This document shows positions 40,540-49,556 of a stretch of DNA of 49,556 bases, piece by piece. How positions within the stretch are numbered: the first letter of the stretch is position 1; every line of letters begins with the position of its first letter. The notes beneath the pieces are model-generated. The model saw only the letters and a program-made list of their open reading frames with translations, searched no databases and was not told the origin of the DNA. The position numbers and the translations under genes are program-made. The stretch lies in NCBI GenBank assembly GCA_026416715.1, contig JAOAEQ010000024.1:1-49556 (forward strand), read 5' to 3'. This stretch comes from a bacterium (lineage in GTDB: Bacteria; UBP4; UBA4092; JAOAEQ01).

Positions 40540-41784
40540 ATGGAAGAAAAAGATTTAACTATAGTTGATTATCTTCGTCCGTTGATACGATACCGTCGGT
40601 TTATTGTTTGGTTCTGGCTGATAGCGGTGATTACCTCAATAATTATTAGTTTACTGTTACCAAAAATATATTCTGCAACCGCATTAATCGCCCCGCCGAA
40701 TACCGCAGAAAATACCGCGGGAATATTGAGTAGTTTAGGTGTTTCCGGACAGATGGGCGCATTTGCCGCATCGTTTCTCGGTATTCCGAGTTCAGCAGAT
40801 TTTTATATTGATATATTGAACAGCCGAATTATCGCTGAAACCTTGATTGACCGATTTAATCTGATGCAGGTATATAAAACACGATATCGTGAAGATACGA
40901 TTATCAGCCTAGCTGACCATACACTCATCAAGAAAACAAAAGGGGAGCTGATTCAAATCACCGTTGAAGATAAAGACCCGAACCGAGCTGCAGCGTTAGC
41001 GAATGCTTATGTCGACGAGCTCGATAAACTTACCCGTCAGCTTGGGATGGATAACGCTGGACGAATGCGCGTGTTTTTAGAAAAGAGAATCGCAGAAACC
41101 AAACGGGAACTACAAACTGCGGAGGAAAAGTTGAAAAATTTCCAAGCGGAACATAAAATGATTGCGCTCGATGAGCAGACGAAAGCGATGGTCGTTGGTG
41201 CAGCTGAACTAGAAGGGCAGCTGATTGCCGCAGAAACTGAACTGGGGATATTGCGTAGTTTCGCTACCGAAGATAATGTTCGGGTTAAGCTGGTTAAAGC
41301 AAAAATAGCGGAACTTAAACGACAGCTCGATAAAATTGAAGGAACGGTTCCGCCCCGAACAAATCAGCAGAAGATACAAGCAACCAACCGCAAAATCCAG
41401 AATTCGTTTTATATTCCGCTTACGCAGATTCCCGATTTAGGGTTAGAACTAGCGCGATTACTCCGTGAAGTTAAAATTCAAGAGACGGTGTTCGAATTAT
41501 TAACCCAGCAATATGAACTTGCCCGCGTAAGCGAAGCGAAAGATACGCAATCGATTCAAATTGTTGCTCCGGCAAAAGTGCCGGATAAAAAAGCGAAACC
41601 GAAACGAATTCTGATTGTCATAACCACTGCCGTGCTGGCGTTAGGGATAGCGATATTTATCAGTTATTTTCGTGAGTATTTAGCAACCTTGGATACCGAA
41701 AACAAACAACAGTTGTTTACGCTCATCCAGGAACTTAAAGGAAAATCAGGAACCGCTAACGGTAGCCGGGAGATTAACAATTAG
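40540..41784 (+). CDS. Wzz/chain-length determinant family inner-membrane protein
   Basis: From ATG 40540 (GGAAG eight bases upstream) the 414-residue protein has the Wzz N-terminus YLRPLIRYRRFIVWFWLIAVITSIIISLLLPKIYSATALIAPP. This includes the first membrane helix (about 24-44). A long periplasmic coiled coil follows (about 165-265). The second membrane helix lies near 360-380, preceded by the proline-rich PAKVPDKKAKPKR segment. It has no tyrosine-kinase domain, so any BY-kinase partner would be separate and is not in this window. It sets polymer length and bridges to the SLBB exporter encoded 95 bases upstream. Confidence 0.93.
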   Translation: MEEKDLTIVDYLRPLIRYRRFIVWFWLIAVITSIIISLLLPKIYSATALIAPPNTAENTAGILSSLGVSGQMGAFAASFLGIPSSADFYIDILNSRIIAETLIDRFNLMQVYKTRYREDTIISLADHTLIKKTKGELIQITVEDKDPNRAAALANAYVDELDKLTRQLGMDNAGRMRVFLEKRIAETKRELQTAEEKLKNFQAEHKMIALDEQTKAMVVGAAELEGQLIAAETELGILRSFATEDNVRVKLVKAKIAELKRQLDKIEGTVPPRTNQQKIQATNRKIQNSFYIPLTQIPDLGLELARLLREVKIQETVFELLTQQYELARVSEAKDTQSIQIVAPAKVPDKKAKPKRILIVITTAVLALGIAIFISYFREYLATLDTENKQQLFTLIQELKGKSGTANGSREINN

Positions 41785-41909
41785 TATCATCAATCGCTTA
41801 CGGACTAAATGTTGCAGCGAGATTTCATTGCCTGACAATCAATAATAATTTGTTACGAATACATAAGGTAGTTCCATCATCTCCTGCCTAAGCCATGCAC
41901 ACATAAATA

Positions 41910-43259
41910 ATGTTTCAAAACATAAAAAATTGTATCATCCGAATTCAGGAAAATTCGATTGTTCGCGACACCCTAGTTACCACCTTTTTTGCTACCGGTG
42001 GAAAAGCGGTAGGGTTTCTTATTCCCTTTTTTATTGCTGCCTGGTATGGAGTTGGAACAGATACCGATGCCTTTTTCTTTGCCTATAGTTTAATTATCTA
42101 TTTAGCGACCATCTTTGCCCCAGTTCTTGAAAGCATTATCGTTCCATTTATTGCGGAAAAAAAAGCAAATGATGAAGATATCAGCGTTTTTGTCGGACGG
42201 ATTCTCGGGTTAAGCGCAATCGGGTTACTCGCGATATCCGGTATATTTCTGGTGGTTATCAAACCGTTGTTATCGGTACTAACCCGGTTTTCGAGTGATG
42301 GATTAACCTTAATCTATGAGCTTTTGTTAGAAACCATTCCTTTAATTGTTCTGCTAGTCTGGACGAGCATTTTATCCGGTGCGTTGAATGCATATAAAGT
42401 TTTTGTTATCCCGGCAATATCCCCAGCATTGCGTGCGGTTATAACGCTCGGATTTATTTTTCTATTTAAAGAATCACTGGGAGTGCATGCAATCGCTTTA
42501 GGGTATGTGATAGGAGAAGTCTTCCGATTAGGACTTCTTTTCTTATTGATTCGACAGTTACAGTTATTTCGAATTCGGATTGTGTTCAATTGGGAACCGA
42601 CTTTCGCTAAATTTCTAAACATCGCTGGATACCAACTTGTCGGAATGGCAATTATGGCGTTTACTCCGATCATTAATAAAGCGATGGCGTCTTGGCTTGG
42701 TAGCGGTAGCGTTTCTATTCTAGAATATGCTGACCGATTATATATGATTCCGGTAACTTTTTTTACGAGCGGGTTCACTGTAACATTGCTTGCCCATTGG
42801 AGTGAACGATACCAGAATACTTCGGCAAAATGGTTAGAACAAGCGGTAATTCAGGCGGTAAAAATTATTGGTGGGATTGGATTGGTGTTAACCTTAATCT
42901 TATACTTTGGTCGCGGTATTTTTGTTTCATTAGTTTATGGGTACGGAAAATTTCAACCTCAGCTGGTTAACGAGGTGGCGCAAGTATTCGGGATTTTTGT
43001 GTTAAGTTTAACCCCCTATTTTTTATCCCAGATTTATGTGCGAGCGATTTTAGTCAGAAAACAGACCCAATTCCTATTATATCTCTCACTATTTCGCACC
43101 GTAGCGACTATTGTTTTAAATTGGTTCTTTATGCAACGGTTTGGTGTTACCGGAATCGCAGCATCAACAACGATAGTTTCCGCCTGTGCTTTAGGTTTGC
43201 TGATTTTCTTCTTACATTTCTTTTCCGGAAATCAAGAGAACACTCAATGTAGAGTTTAA
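41910..43259 (+). CDS. MurJ/MviN-like polysaccharide flippase
   Basis: The 449-residue integral membrane protein has about twelve to fourteen hydrophobic helices and begins with VRDTLVTTFFATGGKAVGFLIPFFIAAWYGVGTDTDAFFFAY, the MurJ/MviN-like start. It belongs to the MOP flippase superfamily, which moves undecaprenyl-linked oligosaccharides across the inner membrane. Because it sits among exopolysaccharide genes, it is more likely a repeat-unit flippase than the housekeeping lipid II flippase. It is one base from the methyltransferase gene, so they are co-translated. Confidence 0.88.
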   Translation: MFQNIKNCIIRIQENSIVRDTLVTTFFATGGKAVGFLIPFFIAAWYGVGTDTDAFFFAYSLIIYLATIFAPVLESIIVPFIAEKKANDEDISVFVGRILGLSAIGLLAISGIFLVVIKPLLSVLTRFSSDGLTLIYELLLETIPLIVLLVWTSILSGALNAYKVFVIPAISPALRAVITLGFIFLFKESLGVHAIALGYVIGEVFRLGLLFLLIRQLQLFRIRIVFNWEPTFAKFLNIAGYQLVGMAIMAFTPIINKAMASWLGSGSVSILEYADRLYMIPVTFFTSGFTVTLLAHWSERYQNTSAKWLEQAVIQAVKIIGGIGLVLTLILYFGRGIFVSLVYGYGKFQPQLVNEVAQVFGIFVLSLTPYFLSQIYVRAILVRKQTQFLLYLSLFRTVATIVLNWFFMQRFGVTGIAASTTIVSACALGLLIFFLHFFSGNQENTQCRV

Positions 43260-43260
43260 T

Positions 43261-44154
43261 ATGCTCAATATCTATTGGAACCGTAACCGAACGAATCGTC
43301 TCGAACCACCACCTTGGATACAACACCATTATGAAGTAGAACGGACGTTTGCTCAACAAATTAGACAAACCGAGAAAAACTCCGCTGCGCGAAGGAAATT
43401 ATTGCAAGAAGCATATGCGCAAGTTACTGAAATCCAGATGAATTATCCAGGCGGATTCCCGGCTGAAACCAAAGAGGCACAATATCTCTGTTCGATTATT
43501 GAATCAATCCCTACAAAGGGACGTAAGGTTCTTGAAGTCGGTTGTGGCACTGGAAATCTCGCTATTGCTTTAGCAGAAAAAGGATTTGAGATTGTCGGAC
43601 TAGACCTTGACCAGCAACGGATTCAACGCGCGCTAGCTAAAACGAACTTGTTTACCAATCGTGTTACGCTGTACATGTCGGATATTATGACAGTTGACTC
43701 TAACTTGGTTCCGGATAATAGTTTCGATATAGTCGTGAATGATAATGTTCTGGAACATATTGTACCAGATGAAGCTGATGATTTTATTGTTCGATGTAAA
43801 TCTAAACTTAAACCAGGCGGATGGTTGGTTACCGTAACGCCGAACCGTTTTATCGGTCCGTATGATGTTAGCCGCCATTTTCTTCCTAAAGGAACTCCGG
43901 CTCAAGGACTACATTTAAAAGAATATAGTTTTCAGGAGTTAATCGAATTAATCAGTCGAAATGAATTCAACAAGATTATAACACTTCCCGCTGCCGCAAG
44001 TATTTCTGTGAAATTGGGGTGCAAAAAAGGGGCTCGTATCTGGATGTATAAATCTAAATTATTTGAAACCATTTTAGGTTATGTACCGGCCGGGATACGT
44101 GGTGAAAAGATTTTTCGGCTTCTGGTAAGCGACATTATTCTCGCACAAAAATGA
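43261..44154 (+). CDS. Class I SAM-dependent methyltransferase
   Basis: The 297-residue cytoplasmic protein has SAM motif I KVLEVGCGTGNLAIALAEKGFEIVGLDLD (about 87-115) and motif II around NSFDIVVNDNVLEHI, followed by KPGGWLVTVTPNRFIGPYDVSRHF. Such enzymes in polysaccharide loci methylate sugar hydroxyls or quinovosamine-type residues. The first 60 residues form a charged extension not typical of the minimal fold. It starts directly after the flippase stop and ends three bases before the glycosyltransferase gene, so it is embedded in the operon. The substrate is unknown. Confidence 0.9.
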   Translation: MLNIYWNRNRTNRLEPPPWIQHHYEVERTFAQQIRQTEKNSAARRKLLQEAYAQVTEIQMNYPGGFPAETKEAQYLCSIIESIPTKGRKVLEVGCGTGNLAIALAEKGFEIVGLDLDQQRIQRALAKTNLFTNRVTLYMSDIMTVDSNLVPDNSFDIVVNDNVLEHIVPDEADDFIVRCKSKLKPGGWLVTVTPNRFIGPYDVSRHFLPKGTPAQGLHLKEYSFQELIELISRNEFNKIITLPAAASISVKLGCKKGARIWMYKSKLFETILGYVPAGIRGEKIFRLLVSDIILAQK

Positions 44155-44157
44155 ACT

Positions 44158-45300
44158 ATGTCGAACCATAGAACGAAAAAAAAGATATTATTTATTATTC
44201 CGTCATTAGTCGGTGGTGGCGCGGAAAAAGTTATGCTTTTACTCCTAGAGCATCTCAATCGAGACCGGTTTCAACCGCAGTTACTAGTTTTTGAAAATAG
44301 AACCGATTACCGAACGGAACTCCCCGCTGATATTAACCTGACTTCGCTGAATAAACGAACACGATGGGGTAATTTGCGAATTCCTATTGCATTAGCCCAA
44401 GCGTTCAAATCAATAGCACCAGATTTGATTTGTAGTTTTCTAACGACAACGAACTGGATGTGTTTGCTTGCGAGAAAAATTGCTAATGTATCGACCCCGC
44501 TCGTTATTTCAGAGCGGAACTATCTAAGTGAAAACCTAACGCAACAGAACTGGCAATCGGTGCATCGTTGGTTCATTCGTCGATTGTATCCGGAAGCGGA
44601 CAGCATTGTTTGTATTTCTGAAGGTATAAAGGTTGATTTAGTGAATAATTTTCGAGCTCGACCAGAACAATGCACTGTCATCTATAATCCGATTGATATA
44701 AAACGGGTTCAGACATTAAGTCGGGAACCGGTTGTTTTCCCTTGGTTTCAAGAGGATATTCCGATATTGATTTCCTGCGGTCGATTAACGCGACAGAAAA
44801 ATTTTCAACTTCTTTTAACCGCATTTGCTCTTTTACTTAAAACGATGCCGGCTAGGTTAATTATCTTTGGGAAAGGCGAGCTAGAAGCTGAACTCAAACA
44901 AACTGCGGTATCGTTGAATATCAACGACCGAATAGCGTTTCTCGGGTTTCAACAAAATCCATTTAAATATATGGCGCGGGCGCAATTGTTCATCCTCTCA
45001 TCTTCCTGGGAAGGATTAGGGAATGTTATTATTGAAGCGATGGCGTGCGGTGTGCCGGTAATTGCGACTCGATGTCCTTCAGGTCCGGACGAAATTATCA
45101 CCGATGGAATCAACGGGCGCTTGGTTCCGAAAGGCAATCCAGACCAGCTTGCAGAAGCAATGAAACAACTACTGCTCGATGATGGGTTACGTCGCCGAAT
45201 CGCTAAACAGGGGTTGCGCCGGGCGAACGATTTTGATATCTCGCAACAAGTGAGGAACTATGAAATGTTATTTGAAACTATTCTCGAAGGTAAATTATAA
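44158..45300 (+). CDS. GT4-type glycosyltransferase
   Basis: The 380-residue GT-B fold protein begins KKILFIIPSLVGGGAEKVMLLL, the GGAE donor-side motif of GT4. The C-terminal Rossmann half has ISCGRLTRQKNFQLLLTAFALL, the GxGEL motif (FGKGELEAEL) and the EX7E box SSSWEGLGNVIIEAMACGVPVI. These enzymes retain the anomeric configuration of a nucleotide-sugar donor. It is likely to add one residue to the repeat unit on the lipid carrier in the cytoplasm. It is tightly packed between methyltransferase and ligase genes. Confidence 0.95.
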   Translation: MSNHRTKKKILFIIPSLVGGGAEKVMLLLLEHLNRDRFQPQLLVFENRTDYRTELPADINLTSLNKRTRWGNLRIPIALAQAFKSIAPDLICSFLTTTNWMCLLARKIANVSTPLVISERNYLSENLTQQNWQSVHRWFIRRLYPEADSIVCISEGIKVDLVNNFRARPEQCTVIYNPIDIKRVQTLSREPVVFPWFQEDIPILISCGRLTRQKNFQLLLTAFALLLKTMPARLIIFGKGELEAELKQTAVSLNINDRIAFLGFQQNPFKYMARAQLFILSSSWEGLGNVIIEAMACGVPVIATRCPSGPDEIITDGINGRLVPKGNPDQLAEAMKQLLLDDGLRRRIAKQGLRRANDFDISQQVRNYEMLFETILEGKL

Positions 45301-45326
45301 GAAACGATCCATGTTGAGGCGGTCTT

Positions 45327-46589
45327 ATGCCACAGTATCTCATTAATCCATTTTTAGTGCTCCTGTTTTTTCTATATCCATTTGTATCATTACAGCTGGT
45401 TTATGGCGACCTGAATATACCTTTATCGGATATTGTTGCTTTAGGATTAGGTTTCATTTTTCTCTGGTATATTTTGGGAAAAATATTCTTGCAACAAACC
45501 TTTTCACAATTACGAATTAAAGGAATTTCCGCATATCTTATCTTTCTCTTGATTGCGCTGGTGTCAATATCAAATTCTCTTGCTGCAGATTTAAGTCTGA
45601 AATATTTTTTCCGATTCCCATTATTTTATTTTGTTACCTATTATCTCGCTGCTGGAACTTTATTAATTCAGGTTTCGAAAACTAAACCTACGTTCTTGCA
45701 ATGGAATCATCTGTTTTGTATCAGTATATTTCTTGTTTCCTTAATAAGCATTATAAGTTCAGTATATCGAATCTGGCTAGGAAACTTTTGGGGAATCTTC
45801 GAAATCCCATATTTAACCGGAAATCATAAAACAATTGCGATAACGTTAGTAGTAGGTTTACCGCTTCTTATTGGAATGATAAAAAATATCAAGGGTTTAC
45901 CACGACTATTTTATTTGATAACTATAGTAAGTTGCATCGTTGGTATTTTTCTTTCTGCATCAAAAGCGGCTTGGCTAACAGGGTTGGTAGTATTCATTTT
46001 ATGGGGAATAAAACTCTTTGATCGATTCAACCTGGTAAAATCTGCGGTCATGATATTTGCGCTTCTCATTCTATTTGGAATAGGGATTGTGGGGTATTTG
46101 ATGTCATCAAACCAGCCGGAGGTGATTCGTGCGGAAGTTAGTAGGACGGTTTTAGGCATCCATGCGATTCAACTATTTGCAAGCCATCCATTTATCGGGA
46201 GTGGAATCGGGAATTTTGCAATCAGCTTGGAAACATATTCAGAATTTTTGTTAAAATTAGGTTATCCCGGATTGATTACTCGCGATGCACACGGGTTAGT
46301 GTTTAAACTATTATCCGAAACCGGTCTTCTTGGATTGTCAGCTTTCGCGACATTTTATTTTGTAAACCTTTATTGGCTTTATCAGAATTATAAGAATCAT
46401 AAACAAACTGGAAATATTTTTGCGGAAAACATGTTATACGGAGCTATATCGGGATTAATAGCATTACTCGTAGTAAACTCGTTTTTTGGCACCGACACCT
46501 ATACCCCGCGATTTTGGTTTCCTTTAATGTTTATCATTATGCAGGGAGCATTTGCAGAAAGGCAAGAACTTGATGCAACTCGGAATTAA
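45327..46589 (+). CDS. O-antigen ligase/polymerase (WaaL/Wzy-like)
   Basis: The 420-residue membrane protein has about ten hydrophobic helices and a long periplasmic loop near 255-305 with ASHPFIGSGIGNFAISLETYS and a DAHGLVFKLLSETGLLG segment. This is the Wzy_C/WaaL signature with His near 316. The family polymerises or ligates undecaprenyl-linked glycans on the periplasmic face. In this locus it is more likely the polymerase, because there are no core or lipid A genes. Its stop lies 17 bases inside the next gene, so the two are coupled. Confidence 0.9.
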   Translation: MPQYLINPFLVLLFFLYPFVSLQLVYGDLNIPLSDIVALGLGFIFLWYILGKIFLQQTFSQLRIKGISAYLIFLLIALVSISNSLAADLSLKYFFRFPLFYFVTYYLAAGTLLIQVSKTKPTFLQWNHLFCISIFLVSLISIISSVYRIWLGNFWGIFEIPYLTGNHKTIAITLVVGLPLLIGMIKNIKGLPRLFYLITIVSCIVGIFLSASKAAWLTGLVVFILWGIKLFDRFNLVKSAVMIFALLILFGIGIVGYLMSSNQPEVIRAEVSRTVLGIHAIQLFASHPFIGSGIGNFAISLETYSEFLLKLGYPGLITRDAHGLVFKLLSETGLLGLSAFATFYFVNLYWLYQNYKNHKQTGNIFAENMLYGAISGLIALLVVNSFFGTDTYTPRFWFPLMFIIMQGAFAERQELDATRN

Positions 46590-48312
46590 TTGGAAAAAAG
46601 ATACTACACTGGGTAAATACCGCGACTTGTTTACGTTGCCAGCGATTCGACAAGCCCTAGGGAAAAAGCTGCAGCAAATATTGTCGAGTACTGGCTATAT
46701 TCGGTATCCGGGCGGTACCTACGTTCAGGAATTACTCCTGGATGAAGCTGAAGCGGAATCGGATTATACTATCCCGGGGTATCCAAACTTCTACCAATTT
46801 TGTAAAGAATATAACCTGCGAATACTCCAGCAGTTACCGACTACGAAATTAGCGTTTGCGGGAAAACTCCGAACGATAAAATCTTCGGTTAAGGAACCAA
46901 TTGATTGGTATATCGTCGACCAAATTATTCAACAAACCAAGGGTATGATACAATGGCTTAACCGTAATAAATTAACTAACCTGGTAGCTTATTGGGAATT
47001 CGGAAATGAAGATTATCATGACCGGGAAGGACGGTTACGTCCAGAGGAATATGTAGAACTTATTGCGCGATATATTAGTTCGCTAGACGATTTGATTCCT
47101 CCGGACAAACTATTAATTGTTGCCCGGTTAGGGCAACGCGCTGGTGTTACTAACTGGGGCGCTGATGTGTTAACCCTGTTAAAAAAACGAGGGTTTGCTG
47201 AATCTATCGGCGGAATAACCACCCATTTATACCCCTATTTTTTAGAACAGGATTACGTAGATTCGGCTCAATTTGATTTTAATGAATATTGTCTAAGTGA
47301 TCGGTTAATTCAGTCGGTTCGAGCTGAATATCAGCAGTATGTTGATATCTTATCAGCGTTAGAGTATCCCGAGAACATAAAAATTCATATTACTGAATTT
47401 AGTATTGATATTCCTGGTCCGATTCGACGTGTTGATAATTCGCATACGTTTGGACACAATCAGAAGACTTATGCTGGAGCGGTTGGAACAGCTCGGATCG
47501 TATCAGAACTAGCTACCAATGTCCGGTTTGGTAGCGCAGCATACTACTGTCTATTCCATAAATATTTACTCGCTCCTGAATCGCAGAATCCAACTCCCTG
47601 GAAACAATATACTACGGTTAATGATTGGGGTTGGGGTCAGTGTTGGTATGTTCCCCAAGAACCAAGAGCACCATTTATTATCACTCCGGTGTTAGAAGTC
47701 TGGAGTATCCTTACCCGTCTCCTAGAGAATGCAACAAATATCAAGAAAATAGATACCCAAATGTATCTCGCAGTTGCAAATACTCCGCAAACCCTGGTTC
47801 GGCTCTTGTGGTTAAACCTATCAAATAATACAAAAACCCTACCAGCTCGTGGATCAATACCGGGTCTGCTAATTGGAAACGGAAACTTGGACCAGCGTGC
47901 GGTTCGATTAGGGAGCGAAGGGAAGATAACCGACCGAACTATGGTGACTCCGCAACTAGTTAAATTAACTGGAAACGTTCAGCTTCCGCCGTATAGTATT
48001 TTTTTCGCGCAAGGAACCGATATAACGTTAAATAATGTTCCGATTGTACCTGAGTTTATCCGAACGCGGGCTAGGTTAAATGGTAAGCCCGTTCCGTTAG
48101 GTGAATATTCAATTCAATATCGTAACGGGAACTTTATTTTATCACCTGAAGGGGTAGTGCTTGAGAATTATCCGTTATCTGCAATTATTAACGATAATGG
48201 GTTGACCGCAGCAGATTTTGCTCATATTCTATTTGGAACCAGTCCAGGCAATATATCGGAATGGCAAATATACTTGAATAAGGAATCAGAAACAGAAATA
48301 TTTCCTGGATAA
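46573..48312 (+). CDS. Clan GH-A glycoside hydrolase-like protein, no signal peptide
   Basis: The 579-residue protein looks like a clan-A TIM-barrel hydrolase with a C-terminal beta-sandwich (about 420-579), nearest in layout to GH51/GH39. Signs are RYPGG (44-48), acid/base Glu146 in WEFGNED, HLYPYF near 218 and nucleophile Glu275 in HITEFSID. ATG 46573 is preferred, with AAGG nine bases upstream; TTG 46552 adds seven residues. No signal peptide or membrane helix is visible, so it is predicted cytoplasmic, which is odd for a polymer-trimming enzyme. It overlaps the ligase gene. Exact specificity, or whether it is active, is unknown. Confidence 0.72.
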   Translation: MQLGINWKKDTTLGKYRDLFTLPAIRQALGKKLQQILSSTGYIRYPGGTYVQELLLDEAEAESDYTIPGYPNFYQFCKEYNLRILQQLPTTKLAFAGKLRTIKSSVKEPIDWYIVDQIIQQTKGMIQWLNRNKLTNLVAYWEFGNEDYHDREGRLRPEEYVELIARYISSLDDLIPPDKLLIVARLGQRAGVTNWGADVLTLLKKRGFAESIGGITTHLYPYFLEQDYVDSAQFDFNEYCLSDRLIQSVRAEYQQYVDILSALEYPENIKIHITEFSIDIPGPIRRVDNSHTFGHNQKTYAGAVGTARIVSELATNVRFGSAAYYCLFHKYLLAPESQNPTPWKQYTTVNDWGWGQCWYVPQEPRAPFIITPVLEVWSILTRLLENATNIKKIDTQMYLAVANTPQTLVRLLWLNLSNNTKTLPARGSIPGLLIGNGNLDQRAVRLGSEGKITDRTMVTPQLVKLTGNVQLPPYSIFFAQGTDITLNNVPIVPEFIRTRARLNGKPVPLGEYSIQYRNGNFILSPEGVVLENYPLSAIINDNGLTAADFAHILFGTSPGNISEWQIYLNKESETEIFPG

Positions 48313-48379
48313 GTGATCGGCGTATTGGTTAACATGAACACAATTGACCCGCTTTAGGCGGGAAAATAACATAGATACT

Positions 48380-48562
48380 ATGGAACCACAAACGGATTTA
48401 CACAAAACACTGACTCGGAGAAAGTTTATGTGCTGGCTTGGTATGATTATGGTCTCGCCATTTATCCCAGTAATTCGAATATTCCGACCGAACCGCACTA
48501 AACTTTTTCTGCAATGGAAAACAATTGACGGAATCCAACATAGCCGAACCCTCTCAGTATAG
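48380..48562 (+). CDS. Tiny twin-arginine-signal-like protein, 60 residues
   Basis: From ATG 48380 the frame encodes a protein with TRRKFMCWLGMIMVSPFIPVI, a twin-arginine followed by a hydrophobic stretch, then a short basic and polar tail. The RRKF plus hydrophobic core resembles a Tat signal, but there is almost no mature domain. An upstream TTG at 48344 would add 12 residues. It fills most of an otherwise empty 297-base gap inside a tight operon. It could be a small membrane peptide or a gene remnant. No ribosome site is clear. Confidence 0.45.
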   Translation: MEPQTDLHKTLTRRKFMCWLGMIMVSPFIPVIRIFRPNRTKLFLQWKTIDGIQHSRTLSV

Positions 48563-48609
48563 AACTCGCTGTTCATAAAAGAATAGCGAAAAAACAATAG
48601 AACCTGAAT

Positions 48610-49556
48610 ATGAAAATCCTGTTGGTAAACAAATTTTTCTATCCTAAAGGAGGCGCAGAGATATCATTTTTTTCTACTGCTGAGTTATTAGAAAAACACG
48701 GACATACGCTGGTCTTTTTTGCCATGCAGCATCCGCAGAATCTACCGTCATCATCCAGTGCTTATTTTATCTCTCCGGTAGATTACACCACTGTTCCCGG
48801 GGTATTGCAGAATCTTAAAACCACTTGCCGGATATTCTATTCTTTTGAAGCTAAACAGAAAATTCTGCAATTAATAAATTTGGAAAGACCAGATATCGCT
48901 CATCTCAATAATATCTATCATCAAATTTCACCGTCAATTATTGATGTTTTAAAAAAAGCACAGATTCCGATAGTGATGACCCTGCGGGATTATAAACTCA
49001 CCTGTCCGGTATATACCCATTTATCAGGTAATCGTGTCTGCGAAGAATGTCGCGGTCAGCGATTCTATCGAGTTGTCGTTAACCGCTGTACAAAAAATTC
49101 AGTGATGAAAAGTATAATCAATATGCTTGAAATGTATCTCCATCATACGATATTGCATATCTACAACAAAATTGATTGTTTCATTGCACCCAGCAAATTT
49201 CTGCTGGAAAAAACGATACAACTTGGGTTTCAAGGGCGACTTGTTCATCTACCAAACTTTATTGACTCCAGCAGATATACCCCGGAATATCAGGCAACAG
49301 GAAACCGACTGGTGTATTTTGGCAGATTATCTGAAGAAAAAGGTTTAACAACGTTGCTTGATGCTATTAAAGGTCTCGAAATTCAATTAAAAATTATTGG
49401 CGAAGGACAGCAGAAAGAACAACTATTAAATAAAGTCAAACAAGAGAATATTTCGAATGTAACTTTTTTAGGATATAAAACCGGTAATGAATTACAGGAT
49501 GAGATTAGGCAGGCAATAGCGGTGGTGTTGCCGTCAGAGTGGTATGAGAATAACCC
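48610..49556 (+). CDS. GT4-type glycosyltransferase (3' truncated)
   Basis: The frame opens at ATG 48610 and is still open at the window end, so only the first 315 residues are seen. It begins MKILLVNKFFYPKGGAEISFF, the GT4 N-terminal GGAE motif. LRDYKLTCPVYTHLSGNRVCEEC has a CxxC-type loop typical of one GT4 subgroup. The donor half starts RLVYFGRLSEEKGLTTLLDAI, then IIGEGQQKEQL and VVLPSEWYENN, where the EX7E box should follow outside the window. It is the second glycosyltransferase of the exopolysaccharide locus. Confidence 0.93.
   Translation, partial: MKILLVNKFFYPKGGAEISFFSTAELLEKHGHTLVFFAMQHPQNLPSSSSAYFISPVDYTTVPGVLQNLKTTCRIFYSFEAKQKILQLINLERPDIAHLNNIYHQISPSIIDVLKKAQIPIVMTLRDYKLTCPVYTHLSGNRVCEECRGQRFYRVVVNRCTKNSVMKSIINMLEMYLHHTILHIYNKIDCFIAPSKFLLEKTIQLGFQGRLVHLPNFIDSSRYTPEYQATGNRLVYFGRLSEEKGLTTLLDAIKGLEIQLKIIGEGQQKEQLLNKVKQENISNVTFLGYKTGNELQDEIRQAIAVVLPSEWYENN

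Overview
This 49.6 kb window looks like the chromosome of an uncultured, moderately AT-rich bacterium with a Gram-negative type envelope. The evidence is a Wza-like SLBB export protein, a Wzz-like chain-length protein, PdxJ (the DXP-dependent vitamin B6 route), and an ftsH-folP-cdaA-ybbR-pdxJ-acpS operon. The phylum cannot be fixed from the sequence alone; Poribacteria, Omnitrophica or Sumerlaeota-like lineages are guesses. No rRNA, tRNA, CRISPR array, transposase or phage gene was recognised.

Layout. 1-2.3 kb: the 3' end of an NAD-dependent epimerase-like gene, an MFS transporter and a solitary GspG-like pseudopilin. 2.4-4.6 kb: a slipin/NfeD membrane-protease pair. 4.9-7 kb: a hybrid GAF-PAS sensor kinase. 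7.4-10.2 kb: a Ski2-like helicase behind a near-consensus promoter, with a helix-hairpin-helix region and an unusual C-terminal winged-helix domain. 10.5-11.6 kb: small proteins, including a stand-alone Lrp/AsnC ligand-binding domain divergent from leuS (11.9-14.3 kb). 14.4-20.7 kb: carbohydrate catabolism (Gfo/Idh/MocA dehydrogenase, sugar isomerase/epimerase, DUF4432 epimerase-like protein, FGGY kinase), interrupted on the other strand by DUF4416 and an Asp/Glu racemase. 20.7-22.1 kb: rsmA and an orphan CoxS-type 2x[2Fe-2S] protein. 22.1-27.5 kb: the minus-strand housekeeping operon with c-di-AMP synthesis. 28-32 kb: an orphan MalK/UgpC-type ATPase, thpR, recA and recX.

32.1-37.7 kb (minus strand) is the most accessory-looking part. 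It has a WYL regulator, an AAA+ ATPase, a low-GC PD-(D/E)XK-type protein and a DUF2779 protein that carries a Cas4-like nuclease plus a DEDD exonuclease; the last two genes overlap. I consider it a candidate nucleic-acid defence or repair module, but the functional link is inference. 37.8 kb to the end is an exopolysaccharide locus: SLBB exporter, Wzz-like protein, MurJ-like flippase, methyltransferase, two GT4 glycosyltransferases, an O-antigen ligase/polymerase, a clan-A glycosidase-like protein without a signal peptide, and a tiny twin-arginine protein.

A recurring regulatory pattern is worth attention. At the pseudopilin, thpR and recX, an intrinsic-terminator-like hairpin plus U-tract ends 0-8 bases before the start codon of the next co-directional gene, leaving no Shine-Dalgarno site. 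A weaker version lies 25 bases before leuS. Elsewhere strong AGGAGG-type sites are common. Two 20-bp perfect hairpins and an intergenic inverted-repeat family with TAACCGC/GCGGTTA ends are also present.
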